Source: Delphinus delphis
Lineage: Eukaryota > Chordata > Mammalia > Artiodactyla > Delphinidae
Assembly: GCF_949987515.2 (NCBI RefSeq)
Contig: NC_082683.1
Span: 126,938,582 to 127,002,581, forward strand
Length of the DNA: 64,000 nt
Direction of reading: 5' to 3'
Position numbers and translations under genes: made by a program. Below, one piece after another: positions 12,236 through 24,617 of the stretch; position 1 is the first letter of the stretch, and each line of letters starts with the position of its first letter. The notes below the pieces were generated by a model. It saw only the letters and a list, made by a program, of their open reading frames with translations. It was not told the DNA's origin and did no database searches.

Positions 12236-12289
12236 TATAAATTGTTAACATATGCTATGAAAGGAAATACATTGCACTCTGTGATCTAA

Positions 12290-12830
12290 AGGGACCTACT
12301 ATGAAAGGTGGATTTGAGAGGTTTCTTTAAGTTGAGATATGGGGGTTGTAAGGAATGTAGCAGTGGAAGAACTGGAGATCACTCAGGCAGCTGGAACATG
12401 TGTGAAGGGATGGAGGCAGCAATGAGTTGGCACATTTAAGAAACAAAATAAATCAACTGCACTCCAATAAAAATTAAAAAAAAAAAAGAAAAAGAAACAA
12501 AGACGGCCAGGGTTGATGGAGCACAGTGTGTGCAGGAGGAATAGCACAGGATGATACTGGAATTATTGACAGGGGTGAAGTCTGTGCCAAGAATTTGGTG
12601 TTTTATTTCAAGTTTAATGAGAAGCCATTGAAGAGTTTTAGGCAGGGAAATGACATCCAATCTGAGGTTTTAAGAAAGATCGCTTTGGCTGCTTTGTCAA
12701 GACAGCATTGGAGGTGAGAAAGTGTGAAATCAGGGAGACTAATCGGGCTGTTACACAAGGCCAAGAAAGAGGTGGAGGTAGTGAACTATGCTGCGACTCA
12801 TGAGATAGATAAAGCATCCCAACTAGGATG
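12290..12830 (+). repeat. Ancient L2-like repeat with a small A-rich insertion
   Basis: 'gagaagccattgaagagttttagg', 'aaatgacatcc' and 'gatcgctttggctgc' match an ancient mammal-wide repeat that I take to be the L2 3' region. The same family recurs at 55590-58140. It is interrupted at about 12440-12500 by an L1-type 3' tail (CTCCAATAAAAATTAAAA then an A-run). Confidence 0.5.
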
Positions 12831-13329
12831 TGTACCACAAACCAAGGTCAAATAGTTACCAGCTCACTGCGACCCACATGCTCCAGGAGAAGACCACTGA
12901 TTAGCTGTTCTAGTAGTAACTGCATAGACTCATGCTTTCCTAAGACCAGCATCTCCTGCCAAGTTCACAAATTCTGACCAAGACCTTGCTTTCTTCTTCT
13001 GTCTTAAAACATCCCTTTGATAATTCCAGCGCCTGAAATGTGTAAGTACCTTTCGCAATTCCCCCCTTTTAAGACATTGTGAAACTCTGTGAAGGCAGAC
13101 CAGCTTTCCGTGGTCTGCAGGCTTCCCTCTGGTATGTGGCAGCTTTGACAGTAACGTGGGCTGTGTGCTACCAGGGAAAACAGAAAGAAGTGGATGGAGT
13201 CAATGTGTATCTTAGACGTAGACTCCATAGGTCTTGAAATCGAACATAAGGGTAAGAGAAGCAAGGTGATAAAGATCAGTCCCAAATTTCTGCTATTTCA
13301 ACTCTAAGAAAATAAATCTGAGGAACTGA

Positions 13330-13560
13330 TATAATATTTAAGAGCAGACGCTTTGGATCTGGTGAGACAGAAACTGACTCCTTACCCTGTGACCCAGTTG
13401 TAATTTTGGGGAAGTGACTTGCCTATTACAAGGCTCAATTCCCATAAATGTGAAATGGGGGAACACAAATAGAACCCCTGTCCTAAGTTCATTATGAGGA
13501 CTAAATGAAAAAACTATTATAAAGGACTTGGCACAGTTCTTAGCATACATCCAACAGTAA
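13330..13560 (+). repeat. MIR SINE, degraded
   Basis: MIR core order: 'ctttggatctggtgagacag', 'ggaagtgacttgcctatt', 'atgtgaaatgggg', 'attatgaggactaaatga', 'aaaggacttggcacagttct'. Confidence 0.65.
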
Positions 13561-15050
13561 ATGATACTTACTGTACTGAAGAATATTCACAAGCACAAAT
13601 TCTAATATGCAAGACATTTAGTTTAATATGTTACCTGCATTTTTGTCTATAACAACTTAGTTTTTATCACAAGCCCTCCCTTTCTGCCTGGTAACAGAAA
13701 CGTCTTCTCAGTTAATTCAGGTTGCTACCCCAGCTTCACCCTGTGGGTCTGATCTTCAGGGGCTCACGTGGCACCAAGCCATCAGGTGCTTGGGCAGGGG
13801 GCACAGAAGAGTGATGCAGCTGGTCCTGAGCCAGCATCTCCACAATGACATCTCTGAGACGGCCTCATGTCTGTTAGGTGTTCAGTCATTCCTCCTGATG
13901 GGGAGGAAAAACCGCTTCCTCTATCCTTCTAGGTTTTTTTGACTGGTCTAATAATTAAATTGACATGAGTCAAATTAAGAGGAGAAAATAAAATGTTAAT
14001 TTCATGCGTACAGGAGTTCATAGAAATGTGAAACTCAAAGAAATGATCAAAGCAGGCAGCTTTAATAAGTTTTAGACAAAGAAACAATAAATTTGTGAAG
14101 AACTGACAAGACAAAGAAACTTAGGCTTGGGTACTAATTATTGAAGAAACTAAGCAGAGATACATAACTTCACAGCCCTGAATTCCCTGTCTCTGGCAAA
14201 AGGAGGTCTCTCTACCTCCTAACGCAGGAAGGGTAACTTTCACACGAGAGATTTATTTTCTGCTTTCAGGGGGACAAAGAGGAGGGTCGGAATGTCCTTT
14301 CTGCACCAGCTGTTTCTCAAGTAACTTCAATTAACAATAATCAGTATGCCAAAGTGATATATTTGGGGGTGGCCTGCCCTGAACCCCATCAATCCATTAG
14401 ATCACCACTGCGCCCTGTTCATTCCCACGCCAAGATCTCATGACACTCAGCTCTCTCTGCCACTCACGCCTCTTTGACATATGATAAAGAATCAGTTCCT
14501 GCTGCTAACCACCACTGTGAGAAATTAGGTAGGGCTGCCTAAGGCGTTTTGCCCTTTATGCTCTTCTGTTCCCACTCCATGTTGGGCCAGGGAAGGTCTG
14601 GGGTCTTACCAGCTTCCATGTACTTTCCTGGGTCTATAAGGATGGGTGCGAGGCTCAGGTTCTCTGTCACAGATCTGCATTTCTCCCTCTTTCCCATGGA
14701 GGGAACTTAAGGGACGGGTGGCTAGAACCAGAGGTTCCAGTTCTCTCTCCTCCACTGAGAAGACAAGCTCACCTGGCCTGATGGTTGAAACAAAATTATG
14801 TCTTTCATATCTTTTATGTCCGGAGCTCACAATTTAATTTTTGTTTATTGTGTTCTATTCTGTTATGCCTTTCCTGAGGGCACTAAGTTGTAGCTGCTAT
14901 TGGAAGGAAGGAAAAGATCACAAAGTTCGGGGGATATTGAGAACAAAAAAATTGGTTAATTATCAAAATATTATCCCATTATATAGTTATTATCATTGTT
15001 CATATTTACTGTGAATTCACTGATTTAAGGAGGGTTTATAAAGTTGTGAA
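13561..15050. other. Intergenic DNA, no recognised element
   Basis: No gene or named repeat is supported. Open frames around 14606-14837 on both strands overlap each other and have no coding signature. Confidence 0.4.
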
Positions 15051-15054
15051 CAAG

Positions 15055-15290
15055 CACTTAGGCTCTGGAGCCAAATCGCTTGGGTTCAAATCCTAGCTCC
15101 ACAGCTAATTATTTCTTTGGGTGATTGACTATGTTTTTAGTGCCTGGATTTCCTTATTTGTCATCGAGATGATCATGGTACCTTCCTCCCAGTGTTGTTT
15201 TGCGTGTTGAATGATATAACAAAGGTAAAGTGGTCAGAACCGTGCGCATAGTAAATGCAGTAAAAGTGTTTGCTACTATGACTATTAAGC
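15055..15290 (+). repeat. MIR SINE, degraded
   Basis: 'ggctctggagccaaatcgct', 'tgggttcaaatcctagctcc' and the tail 'gcgcatagtaaatgcagt' follow the MIR consensus order. Confidence 0.7.
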
Positions 15291-16054
15291 TTGTCATGCT
15301 CTTCTAACACCTGGCACAGATTCACTGAACATATGGGAATTGGTTCTATAACTATTGGGAGAAAACAAACCACTGTGGCACTCCCCAAAGAAATATGGTA
15401 TATGAATCCATAAGATGGGACTAAAGTCTCTGTTCTTACCAGCATTAAAGTCATATATGAAGCATAAATTTAAACTATTTAACTAAATACAGCTTGAAAA
15501 GACTCCTCATCGTCATTTATTTGTTCTATTTTTATTCAATTAAGTATATGTTTACTAGCACTAGCCACTGCACTAGAAACAGGAGGCACAGTTTAGATTT
15601 CATGGTTCTCACAATCTCCTGGAGGAAGACAAACATAAATAAACTGAGAAAGAAAAAACAGCCCTGACAGCTTCCCAGCCTTTGTTCATGGTTCACAGTT
15701 CCAGGTGACCAAAATGATACTAAGTCTATGCCAAAATAATAAGGTTCATTCTCTGCTGTTTCTCTAAGAAATTCTATAATTTTTCCATAATCTTGACACC
15801 AGTGACCAGACAATAGAGAAAAATTTGTCAAATCCAGCCATGCTCTACCGGGGAGGATGAAGGAGTACTATTCTTAAAACGATCAGATTTGAAAAGAAGA
15901 CAGATTTCCAGATTCATTACGCACATTTTGGCATAGCTTGTGATCCATATGAACTGTTAAGCTAGCTGTGGCTTAGTAATATTTAGTTACCACAGGGCCA
16001 GCCTAGTTAATGTAAAATATCTGTGCCCAAAGTGCTGAGATTTAACATTAACAA

Positions 16055-16465
16055 TGTGAAAAAGAAGAATGAAATATTGCCATCTGCAGCAACATGGATG
16101 GACTTACAGATTATCATACTAAGTAAAGTAAGTCAGACAGAGAAAGACAATATTATATCACTTATATGTGGAATCTAGAAAAATAATACAAATCAACTTA
16201 TTTATAAAACAGAAACAGACTCACAGACATAGAAAACAAACTTATGGTTACCAAAGGGGAACAGGAAGGGGAGGGATAAATTAGGAGTATGAGATATAGA
16301 TACATACCAGTATATATAAAATAGATCAACAAAAAGGATTTATTATATAGCACGTGGAGCTATATTCAGTATCTTGTAATAACCTATAATAGAAAAGAAT
16401 CTGAAGCTGTACACCTGAAACTAACACAACACTGTAAATCAACTACAGGCAAATAAATTTTTTAA
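16055..16465 (+). mobile_element. L1 3' end, sense
   Basis: It carries the ORF2 C-terminal coding end and 3' UTR of an artiodactyl/cetacean-type L1: 'gcaacatggatggacttaca', 'cttatatgtggaatctag', 'gtacacctgaaactaacaca', 'actgtaaatcaactac' and a short A/T tail. It is 5'-truncated to about 400 bases. Confidence 0.8.
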
Positions 16466-16489
16466 AAAATCACTGTGACTTGTGAAGTC

Positions 16490-16640
16490 ATTTAAACTGC
16501 TCTGAGCTATACTGCTTGTTTGTAAAATGGAAGAGATAACATCTATTTTGCAGGACTATAGTGAGGATTAGAAGCAATGCATGTACATCTCTTAATATGG
16601 TGTCCGGCACATGGTAGGGACTCAAGAATTATGTTCTACT
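16490..16640 (+). repeat. MIR SINE fragment
   Basis: 'tttgtaaaatggaagagata', 'atagtgaggattagaag' and 'ggtgtccggcacatggta' match the 3' half of MIR. A further faint MIR-like piece follows at about 16660-16770. Confidence 0.55.
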
Positions 16641-17039
16641 CTGAATGCTTGTAGGGTACTGGGTAATGCCACATATACCTCATTTAATCCCCAGGGCATC
16701 ATTGTAATGTAGGTATTATTATCATGGTTTTGCATTGGAGGAGACTAAGACTCAGAGTGAATTGTTACAGACTCTTGTATGCTCTGATATGCTCACAGGT
16801 CACTGTAGGGAAACATACTTGCTACATAAATGAAACAGTTCCAAGTAGCATTGTTGCTCCAGTGCAAGCACAGCATTAGTCCTCTAAAAACTTCAGAATG
16901 CCTCACTTGGCTTAACTCTTCCTCAGACCCTAGAGAGACCCAAAAACTAGCTCCCAAATCAACCTCCTGGTGAATGGGTCAAAATGGACTCTTGGAGTTG
17001 GGGGCAAAGGGATATATTTTCTTAGGGTTTTCAGCTCAC

Positions 17040-17200
17040 ATTACCATTGAGTGTTTACTGTATGTCCAGCACTGTTCTAAGTGCTGGGGATACAGCAGCG
17101 AAAAAAAACAAAAGGAATCCTCGCCCTGATGAAGTTTATATTGTAGCAGAAAATAGACAGTAAACAAAATAAATAAATAAAAGATAGACAATGTTGGCTG
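17040..17200 (+). repeat. Ancient L2-like repeat fragment
   Basis: 'gtccagcactgttctaagtg' and 'ctggggatacagcagcg', then 'aaaatagacagtaaacaaa', match the repeat family also seen at 55600. Confidence 0.55.
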
Positions 17201-18135
17201 ACGGGGTGTATTGTAGGGAAAAAAAATAAAGTAGGGAAGGGGGAGAAATGTGAATGAGAGTGAGCTGTTCCAGCAGCCTCTTTTACTCTGCACGTGCCTA
17301 GGGTGTAAAACCAGAAAAGGACATCTCAGTACTGGATGTATCAGAGCAGTGCTCGTTTGCTTTTTCCCTACCACAGAAGATTATGGCTAAGAGAGCTACT
17401 CTTCTTGGAGTTGCTTGGATGAAGAATTTGAGCCTACCTGCTTGAGAAATACAGTGGCATCGGGCGACTGTGGACATTCAGGATGGAGGCTTTGCTTACG
17501 TGGGTTGGTAACTTTCTGTTATTGCTAAGGTTGTTTACTTTAGGTGGCCCAGATAACCTGGCAAGCATACTACTGGAAGGGACAATTTGAGGGCACTCTC
17601 CTTGCAGAGTCACCTACCAGTTCAACAAACACACCATGCTCCATGCCAGGCTCTGTGCTGTCCCTGGGAACTCTCTACCCATATAATTTAGTTGCCCTAT
17701 CAAACAATTTAAAGGGAAGGAGAAGTCGAAGGAAGAGAGTACTTTATAAGGCAAATAAATCAGTTCATGCTATACTGGTGCATACCAGGATTCAGAGATT
17801 TTATTTTATGATTTGAAATAAAAAGGCACTTTCACATTTATTATCTCATGACCATTTTTGTTATAAAAGATATTTACAAAGCACATTGTAAACTGATCCC
17901 TCAATTGCCATCAATTAACTTTCAGTTTCTTACCTCATAATACTGGTTTTGAATTATTTACCTTTATACTGTCTGCTTTGCTCTCTCTGCAGCCAGTGAC
18001 TTTCACCCTTATGACTTCAGTCCCCAGTCCCACAGCAACACCCTGGATGTTGTTATCACCAGGAATTACCCCACCACTCATATAAACACAAGCAATCCTG
18101 CTTTGGGACCTCAACCTCTTATCTTCCCAAAACCC
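17201..18135. other. Intergenic DNA, no recognised element
   Basis: No supported gene or repeat apart from short A/T-rich runs. Confidence 0.4.
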
Positions 18136-18292
18136 TGACACCTTCTGTATTAGCTGTTAGAGCTGCCATAAAAAAGTACCACAGAATGAGTGGCTTAAAC
18201 AACAGAAACTTATTTTCTCACACTTCTGGAGGCTACAAGTCCCAGAGGAAGGTGCTGGAAGTTTTGATTTCTTCTAAGGCGTCTCTCTACTG

Positions 18293-18978
18293 GACTAGTC
18301 AGGGTTCTTCAGAGAAACAGAGCCAATAGGATATATGTAGATCTGTACAACAGGAGATTTATTGTAGGAATTGGTTCACATGGTTGTAAAGGTCAAGAAG
18401 TCTCACTGTCTGCTGCCTGCAGGCTGAAGAAACAAGACAGCTGGTGGGATAATTCGGTCTGAGCCCAAAGACCTGAGAACCAGGAGCTCCAACGTTGGAG
18501 GGCAGGAGGAAATGGATGTCTCAGCTCAAAAAGAGAGAGCGAGGGCTTCCCTGGTGGCGCAGTGGTTGCGAGTCCGCCTGCCGATGCAGGGGACACGGGT
18601 TCATGCCCCGGTCCGGGAGGATCCCACATGCCGCGGAGCGGCTGGGCCCGTGAGCCATGGCCACTGAGCCTGCGCGTCCGGAGCCTGTGCTCCGCAACGG
18701 GAGAGGCCACAACAGTGAGAGGCCCGCGTACCACAAAAAAAAAAAAAAAAAAAAAGAGGAAAATTCACCCTTCCTCTACCTTTTTGTTCTATTCAGCCCT
18801 AAATGGATTGAATGATGCCCACAGGCATTAGTGAGGACAGGTCCTCTTTACTCACTCTATTGATTCGATAGTAATCTCTCAAAAACACTCTCACAGACAC
18901 ACCCAGAAATCATGCTTTACCAGCTATCTGTGCATAACTTAGCCCAGAAAAGTTGATACCTAAAACTAACCATCACAG
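18293..18978. mobile_element. Repeat nested inside the MaLR-like LTR
   Basis: 'agtcagggttcttcagagaaac', 'gagccaataggata' and 'ggagatttattgtaggaattgg' begin it. 'cagaaatcatgctttaccagc' and 'ttgatacctaaaactaaccatcac' end it. This is a known mammal-wide repeat whose family name I cannot give with confidence. A SINE is inserted at 18544-18755. Confidence 0.55.
18544..18755 (+). mobile_element. CHR-type SINE, dolphin-type short GC-rich form
   Basis: It runs from 'ggcttccctggtggcgcagt' through the B-box-like 'gggttcatgccccggtccgg' to 'gtgagaggcccgcgtaccac' and a 21-base A-run. Copies this uniform across the window point to recent activity. Confidence 0.92.
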
Positions 18979-19286
18979 GGGCTTCCCTGGTGGCGCAGTA
19001 GTTAAGAATCCGCCTGCCAATGCAAGAAACACGGGTTCGAGCCCTGGTCCGGGAAGATCCCACATGCCATGGAGCAACTAAGCCCATGCGCCACAACTAC
19101 TGAGCCCACGTGCCACAACCACTGAAGCCTGTGCACCTAGGGCCCGTGCTTCCCAACAAGAGAAGCCACCGCAATGAGAAGCCCGCGCACCACAACGAAG
19201 AGTAGCCCCCGCTGACCACAACTAGAGAAAGTCCACACGCAGCAACGAAGACCCAACACAGCCAAAAATTAATTAATTAATTAATT
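18979..19286 (+). mobile_element. CHR-type SINE, long form, with target duplication
   Basis: It is flanked by perfect 11-base duplications 'aaccatcacag' at 18968-18978 and 19287-19297. It has the head 'gcttccctggtggcgcagta', the B-box-like 'cgggttcgagccctggtccg', repeats of 'acaactactgagcc' type, and an (AATT)n tail. Confidence 0.93.
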
Positions 19287-19499
19287 AACCATCACAGTTG
19301 CTTTCTCTCTGTGTCTTCACATAGTCTTTCTTTTGTGTGTTTCTGTGTCCTGTCTCCTCTTTTTATAAGGGCATCTATCATATTGCACTAGGGCCTGTCC
19401 TAATGACCTCATTTAACTTTAATTACCTCTTTAAAGATCCTGTCTCCAGATAAAATCACATTCTGAGATACTGGGAGTTAGGACTTCAACAGAGGAATT

Positions 19500-19514
19500 G
19501 GGGGGGGGGGGGGA
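19500..19514. repeat. Poly-G run
   Basis: About 14-15 consecutive G within the 3' part of the MaLR-like LTR, where the ancestral element has a shorter G-run. A likely site of length variation or sequencing error. Confidence 0.8.
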
Positions 19515-19545
19515 CACAATTCAGCCCATAACCTTCATTCCTACT

Positions 19546-22500
19546 ACACTTGGTCTTTCACTTTAGTAGGACATTCAGACTCGAGCCCATCCTCTCACAT
19601 CTTCATTTTCTTCTTTGCATGGGTAGGACTCTTGTCTTTCATTTCAGCCACCCTGCTAACAAGAGCCACAGTTCCACCATCCCTCTTCCATTGAACCCAT
19701 CTAAGAAACACATACCATGGATCAATTCATCTGCTGTACCTCCCTTCTCTGCTCCCAGATTGACATTGCTCCTGGAGAAAAATCACACAAGCACATCCAA
19801 AATGGTGCTACTGTGCATGAACAAGTCATGTTCTGTTAGAAATTCATGCTCCTCCACCCCAACTAGACCCTGGGGCCCCGGGCACTCCTTACAGCTATTT
19901 CCTACATTTTGCACTCTCCTGAAGTCTACTGTTCTACCACTTGCCACTCATTCTCAACAGATGACTTTGTTCTCTGCATTGAAGAAAAATTAGGAGCCAT
20001 CACCCAGGAAACCACTCAACTCCATGCTCCTGATCTGTGAGCATTTGTTCCTATTCCCATTCTTAACCACCAATCTACTTGACTTGGAATCAATTTTATT
20101 CCAAAATTCATGTGTTCTATTTCTATTGGAGGGAGGGGGTAGCAGAGGTGGTAGGAGAGAGGGAGAAACGAGTTAGCAAGATTATTTCTAATGTGCAGTC
20201 AAGCATAAAAATAAAATAAAATATTGTGTTCATGTTTTAATGCACAGTTTTGTATTTTATTCATTCTGTTTTAGGAGCTTTGATATAAAATCATATCCTA
20301 TCAGGATTAAAATATGTAGGTTTCTTCTTTCTTAAGAGGCTATCAGAAGGTCTTATAAAAGTTACAAGTCAAATTTGAAAACCAACACTTAGGAAGTTGA
20401 GCAATGGTTGTATATGTGTATGATATGCACTTGAAACAGGTATCTACTGGGCCCTGGAACTACTTCTAGGTCCAACATCTAAGCCTATTAGACCAGGTAT
20501 CAATTGTGTTAGCAGTTGGATGAGGAGTCCAGGTGTCCCTGGCCCATCCCTCCAGGCCTCTCCTTCCTTTTCAGCTCTTTCACCACCCTTTGCTTTTCTT
20601 AAAATTAAGAAAAAAAAAAAAAAAACAGAAACTTCCATTCTAATATTTAATAGCTCCTTGTACTCAGTTTTCTTAGAGGTGATCACACATAAATCACTTT
20701 TTATCTCCAGTATAGCCATCAGCTTAAAGATATAAACATGAAATAATTTAACTCAATTATTATGTTAGAAATGAAAATAAAAAATCTGAAAAGAAGCTTA
20801 GCTGCAAACTTGGAGGAGTTTTTAGATTGCATACATGATATTTTATCAATCACATATTTTTTATACTGCAAAATTTATCCTCTCAACCAAGAAAAATGAT
20901 TCTTTTCCAAACATTCACCATGCATTATTGCAGATCTACATATCACTAACATATGAAAAATCTGGCAGTCTTTTCTAAAGTCAATTTCAATATCTACCAC
21001 ATTTTTTATTGACTTTGTTTTTTATTCCAAAACTTCTTTACATCTGTTAATTTCCCTTCAATATGTACACATTCTGTGCTTATTTTTAAGGCTACATCCC
21101 TGTAAGGAGAGCCTTTAAAAAAAAAAAAAAAACTCAGAAGTAATGTTTCTGATTGTCCTCCCACACCTGGTCAAGGAGAGATCCCCAAACTCCATACACA
21201 GATTCCTCATGTTAATACCACTGCACTGTCCCTAGTGCCTTTCTATTTGCAAAGGCCTTATGCGTAATATCTCATTTCGTTACACTAACAGCATGAGATA
21301 CATCCTAATGAATGAGGAATCTGAAGTCTAGAGAATCTAAATGAGTTGTGCATGATGAGGTAGATAGCTGGTGAAGAGAGTTAAATCTTTTAACTCCAAT
21401 TTCCAAGGTTCAATCTACTAAATTCATGTTTCCAATTTGAACTTTATTATAATTATTATTTTTAATTGTGGTGATGCCTTTACCTGTCAGACTGTTAGCT
21501 GATAAAGAGGCATTGTCTGAGACTCTAAACATCCAATAGGATATCTGGATAGTCTATCACCTTTTCTTGAAAGCTAGAAAATCGACAATTATGTGTTGAC
21601 GAAAAACTTTATTTTGCTATCCTTAGTCTCCTAGAGCAGCTCTAATGGAGGACAGAAGCATATTAAGTACCTGCAACTCAACCTTCAGCATATATAAAAC
21701 AGCCAGAAATGGGTTAGAACTAAAGATCCTAGAACCAGAGAATGTCAGAAAGTAGAAATAGTACCAACCAAGTCTTATGTACACTTATCAGACGCTTTCA
21801 CTTTTCCCAGCTCTTGTTTCCCATAAATTAACACAAACTATCTGACATTTTATTACTTCCTACACGAGAGTGATACCAAGGACAGAGCCAGAGGGCTGCC
21901 ATTCATAAATCTCTATTATCACCTCTAAGGAGATGATGACTTCTAGGAAACCATTATAGGTCATCATTTCAGAATATTATCCTAGTTACATGCCTAACAG
22001 ACAAGTCATGAGGGATTTCCACACATATGCCAAGCACGGTGGCCTACTGACATATATTCAACTTAAGGGAAGACAAGGAAGAATTTATTAATAAAAATAA
22101 TAATAATAAATCATAATACACTTGATTAAGGACTCTTCCATTTACAGTGAAATTATATTAGTTTCATTTACAGCAATAAAAGCACTAGAGACTTGGCATT
22201 TAGTCCAGGGTTCTTCTACATGAAGGAACAGAGACGGTGACCTTCCTGCAGGCAGAATGGCTCTGAAAGAGAGAGTTCAAGGGGCTAAACCCAGCAGGCT
22301 CAGTTCTTTACCCCAAATGCTACTGGGACTGCATCTCTCACTCTCACTTCCTGGGCTAGGTTAAAGTGCAACTCTTCTACTTCCTTATAACTTCAATTCT
22401 GGCGCTGCCTCACCATTACCACAATGCCACTGACTGCCACCAATGCCTATAATCTGACACAACAGCACAGGCAATTGTGTCTATGTGACCCACTCATAGG

Positions 22501-23915
22501 ACTACAGGAAAAATCGCCCAAATGCCTGCCCTCTTTTGGAGTTGTGCCTTAATCTTTTCATGAAGGAGAACATATGTTTTAAACAGTGTGTAAAAGAGTT
22601 GTACCTACTGACTAGATGATTAAGGCACAATTTACACCTGAATGAAGAGCCAATACATCTGGAACCCCAGACACCTTCTCTCTTTAATTTCAACAAACAA
22701 GCTGCCCAGAAATTTCCCATAGTAGTAATAATCATCCCAATGCTATTCTCTCAGGCTGTGTTATCATGAAGTCAAATACAAAGGCCTTTACAGAAACAGT
22801 AACACCTTTGAAAGTGGCACAAATACGGAAAACACTGATGCTGTCATCTTTGCCACTGGTGATCCCTTCTCAGGTAAAGCGTCATCTAGTCTAAATCCTC
22901 TCCTATGTCCAGTTATACTATTTGCCTGCTATATACAGCTGACAAAGAGTTATTCCACTCCTCAGGATCCCATTTCTACACCCCCATACCCTCAGTTTGG
23001 GCTGATCATTCTCACCAACTGCATCCATGACACTGAATTTCATCAGTCTGAACTCTTCATCCAGTTCCTGCCTTTGAAATCCAGCAAGCCTTGATCCTCC
23101 TTGTTCAATTATCCTCCTGTTGACAGCCCTTCACCATATTCCCTATCTATGGGAAGATTTTGTTGGCACTATCCCTGTTGGTCTTTTCTATATTTGTATA
23201 GTCCTAGAAGGATCTCCCACCACCCTGATTTGCACTGACACAGAGACACTTTAATGGAAGAGATGATTTTCTTTTTCTTCAAGTGGAGATGAGAGTGGTA
23301 CCTTCAACGTAACTGAATAAATGATATTTTTTTCTTTCAGAGACATTTTTCAACTTTCCTCTGTTCTGCTAATCTGACTAAAAATGAAAGAATGTTTCAG
23401 AAATTAAAATTCTTAGTAGTGAGCCTACCTACTTTTATAATCCAGCTTCATAAACAAATTTTATCTGAGTCATGTTCTTCCCCTTCTTTGAAATAAGACA
23501 TTTGATTCAACTCAACTTACACAATACTTTCATGCCACTCAATTGCTGGGGTATATCAAGTATAGGTGTATCTGCCTGTCTACACACCCCAGGTCCAATC
23601 TATCATATTTAGCCATATTTAGTAATGTTAGCTATATTTAATTTAAAATTATTTATCATAATTTTAGCTTCAAATATGTATCTTTTGAAAATATTTGCAC
23701 TATTTAAATGCTTTTCAAATATGTATTTAAATTAGGTGATTACATAAAGTTTGGGTAATTATCACGGGACTCTGCAGAAGCCAAAGCCTAGCTGTTGGGA
23801 GAAATTAAACATCCCTAGCGCTAGGCTACTCTGTATCTGACACACTTAACTCTGCTTACCACAAACTCCTGTCTTTCCTTTCTATTATTCTTTTTTACTA
23901 TTTTTATCCCACATC
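19546..23915. other. Intergenic DNA, mostly unassigned
   Basis: A degraded MIR can be seen at about 21250-21430 and A-runs at 20609-20626 and 21117-21132. Otherwise nothing is recognised. The open frame at 19550-19993 has no domain, no splice context and an unremarkable composition, and is not called. Confidence 0.4.
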
Positions 23916-23919
23916 AATT

Positions 23920-24450
23920 GACACTTTTATTGAGCACTTTCTGTTTCAAGGTCCTGTGCTAGGCACTGGGGATATCATCATGAGTGCAGTATGTATTCCC
24001 TTCCTCCAAAGAGTTTAAAGGATAATTTAAAAGACAAGACAAATAGGAAATTAAATAATACAAGAGATAATAATAACTCAGTGCAAAATAACAAGCAAGG
24101 CAGAACATAAAAAGTTGTCATGAGTTAGGGAAAGGGAGTCATAGAGAGAACTGGGACTTCTGAGAACCTGCTTTATGGTGGGCTCTGTACTGGGTAGTTT
24201 TATCATTTAAAGCATCTCTAATTGGCAAACAAATTTTGTTAATCAGCGTTACATAACTAATGCTGCTTCCTTGAGTTTTACCTATTTGAGACTTCAAAGT
24301 ACTGATTGTAATTGAAAATAGTAATTTAATGTAGGAATTTACTATTATAATACGTTCCTATCTAGCTGCTACTATTAATATCCTCATTTTATGAAAGAGA
24401 AAATTGAAGCTCGGAAATACTAAGTAACTTGGTCAAGGTCAAATATCCAA
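23920..24450 (+). repeat. L2/MIR-like ancient repeat fragments
   Basis: 23920-24065 has 'tattgagcactttctgtttc' and 'ctgtgctaggcactgggga'. 24350-24450 has 'atatcctcattttatgaaag' and 'agtaacttggtcaaggtcaa', the MIR core. Confidence 0.55.
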
Positions 24451-24551
24451 TAGGGAGAAAAAGCAATTTTTTAAATTCTAGACTTTATGTATGTCACACA
24501 AAAATTTAAGAGTATCTCAAACCCACACTCTGGAATAGGAACCAGAAGTCA

Positions 24552-24617
24552 ATGACTCTCCCTGTAGCTAAGATAAGCATAAATATGACTCTCCCTGTAG
24601 CTAAGATAAGCATAAAC
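24552..24617. repeat. 33-bp tandem duplication
   Basis: Two head-to-tail copies, 24552-24584 and 24585-24617, differ at only the last base. Their near identity in non-repetitive DNA implies a recent duplication. Confidence 0.9.

Larger units (their letters stand above)
18140..19545 (-). mobile_element. MaLR-like LTR, antisense, split by nested insertions
   Basis: The two halves of one LTR lie at about 18140-18292 and 19298-19545. The first half has 'taaacaacagaaacttattttc' and 'acttctggaggctacaag'. The second has 'tgtgtcttcacatagtcttt', 'taatgacctcatttaacttt', 'gggagttaggacttcaac' and the end 'gacacaattcagcccataac'. Between them sit another repeat (18293-18978) and two SINEs. Confidence 0.6.

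Noticed and set aside
18521..18831. Open frames in both strands over 18393-18831, and similar ones at 30293-30574, 34235-34890 and 63543-63843
   Set aside because: All are translations of GC-rich SINE copies, recurring with the same peptide wherever the SINE occurs.
19550..19993. 147-codon open frame
   Set aside because: It begins at the end of an LTR remnant, has no recognisable domain, no splice or polyadenylation context and no neighbours suggesting a gene. Length is within chance expectation for a window this size.
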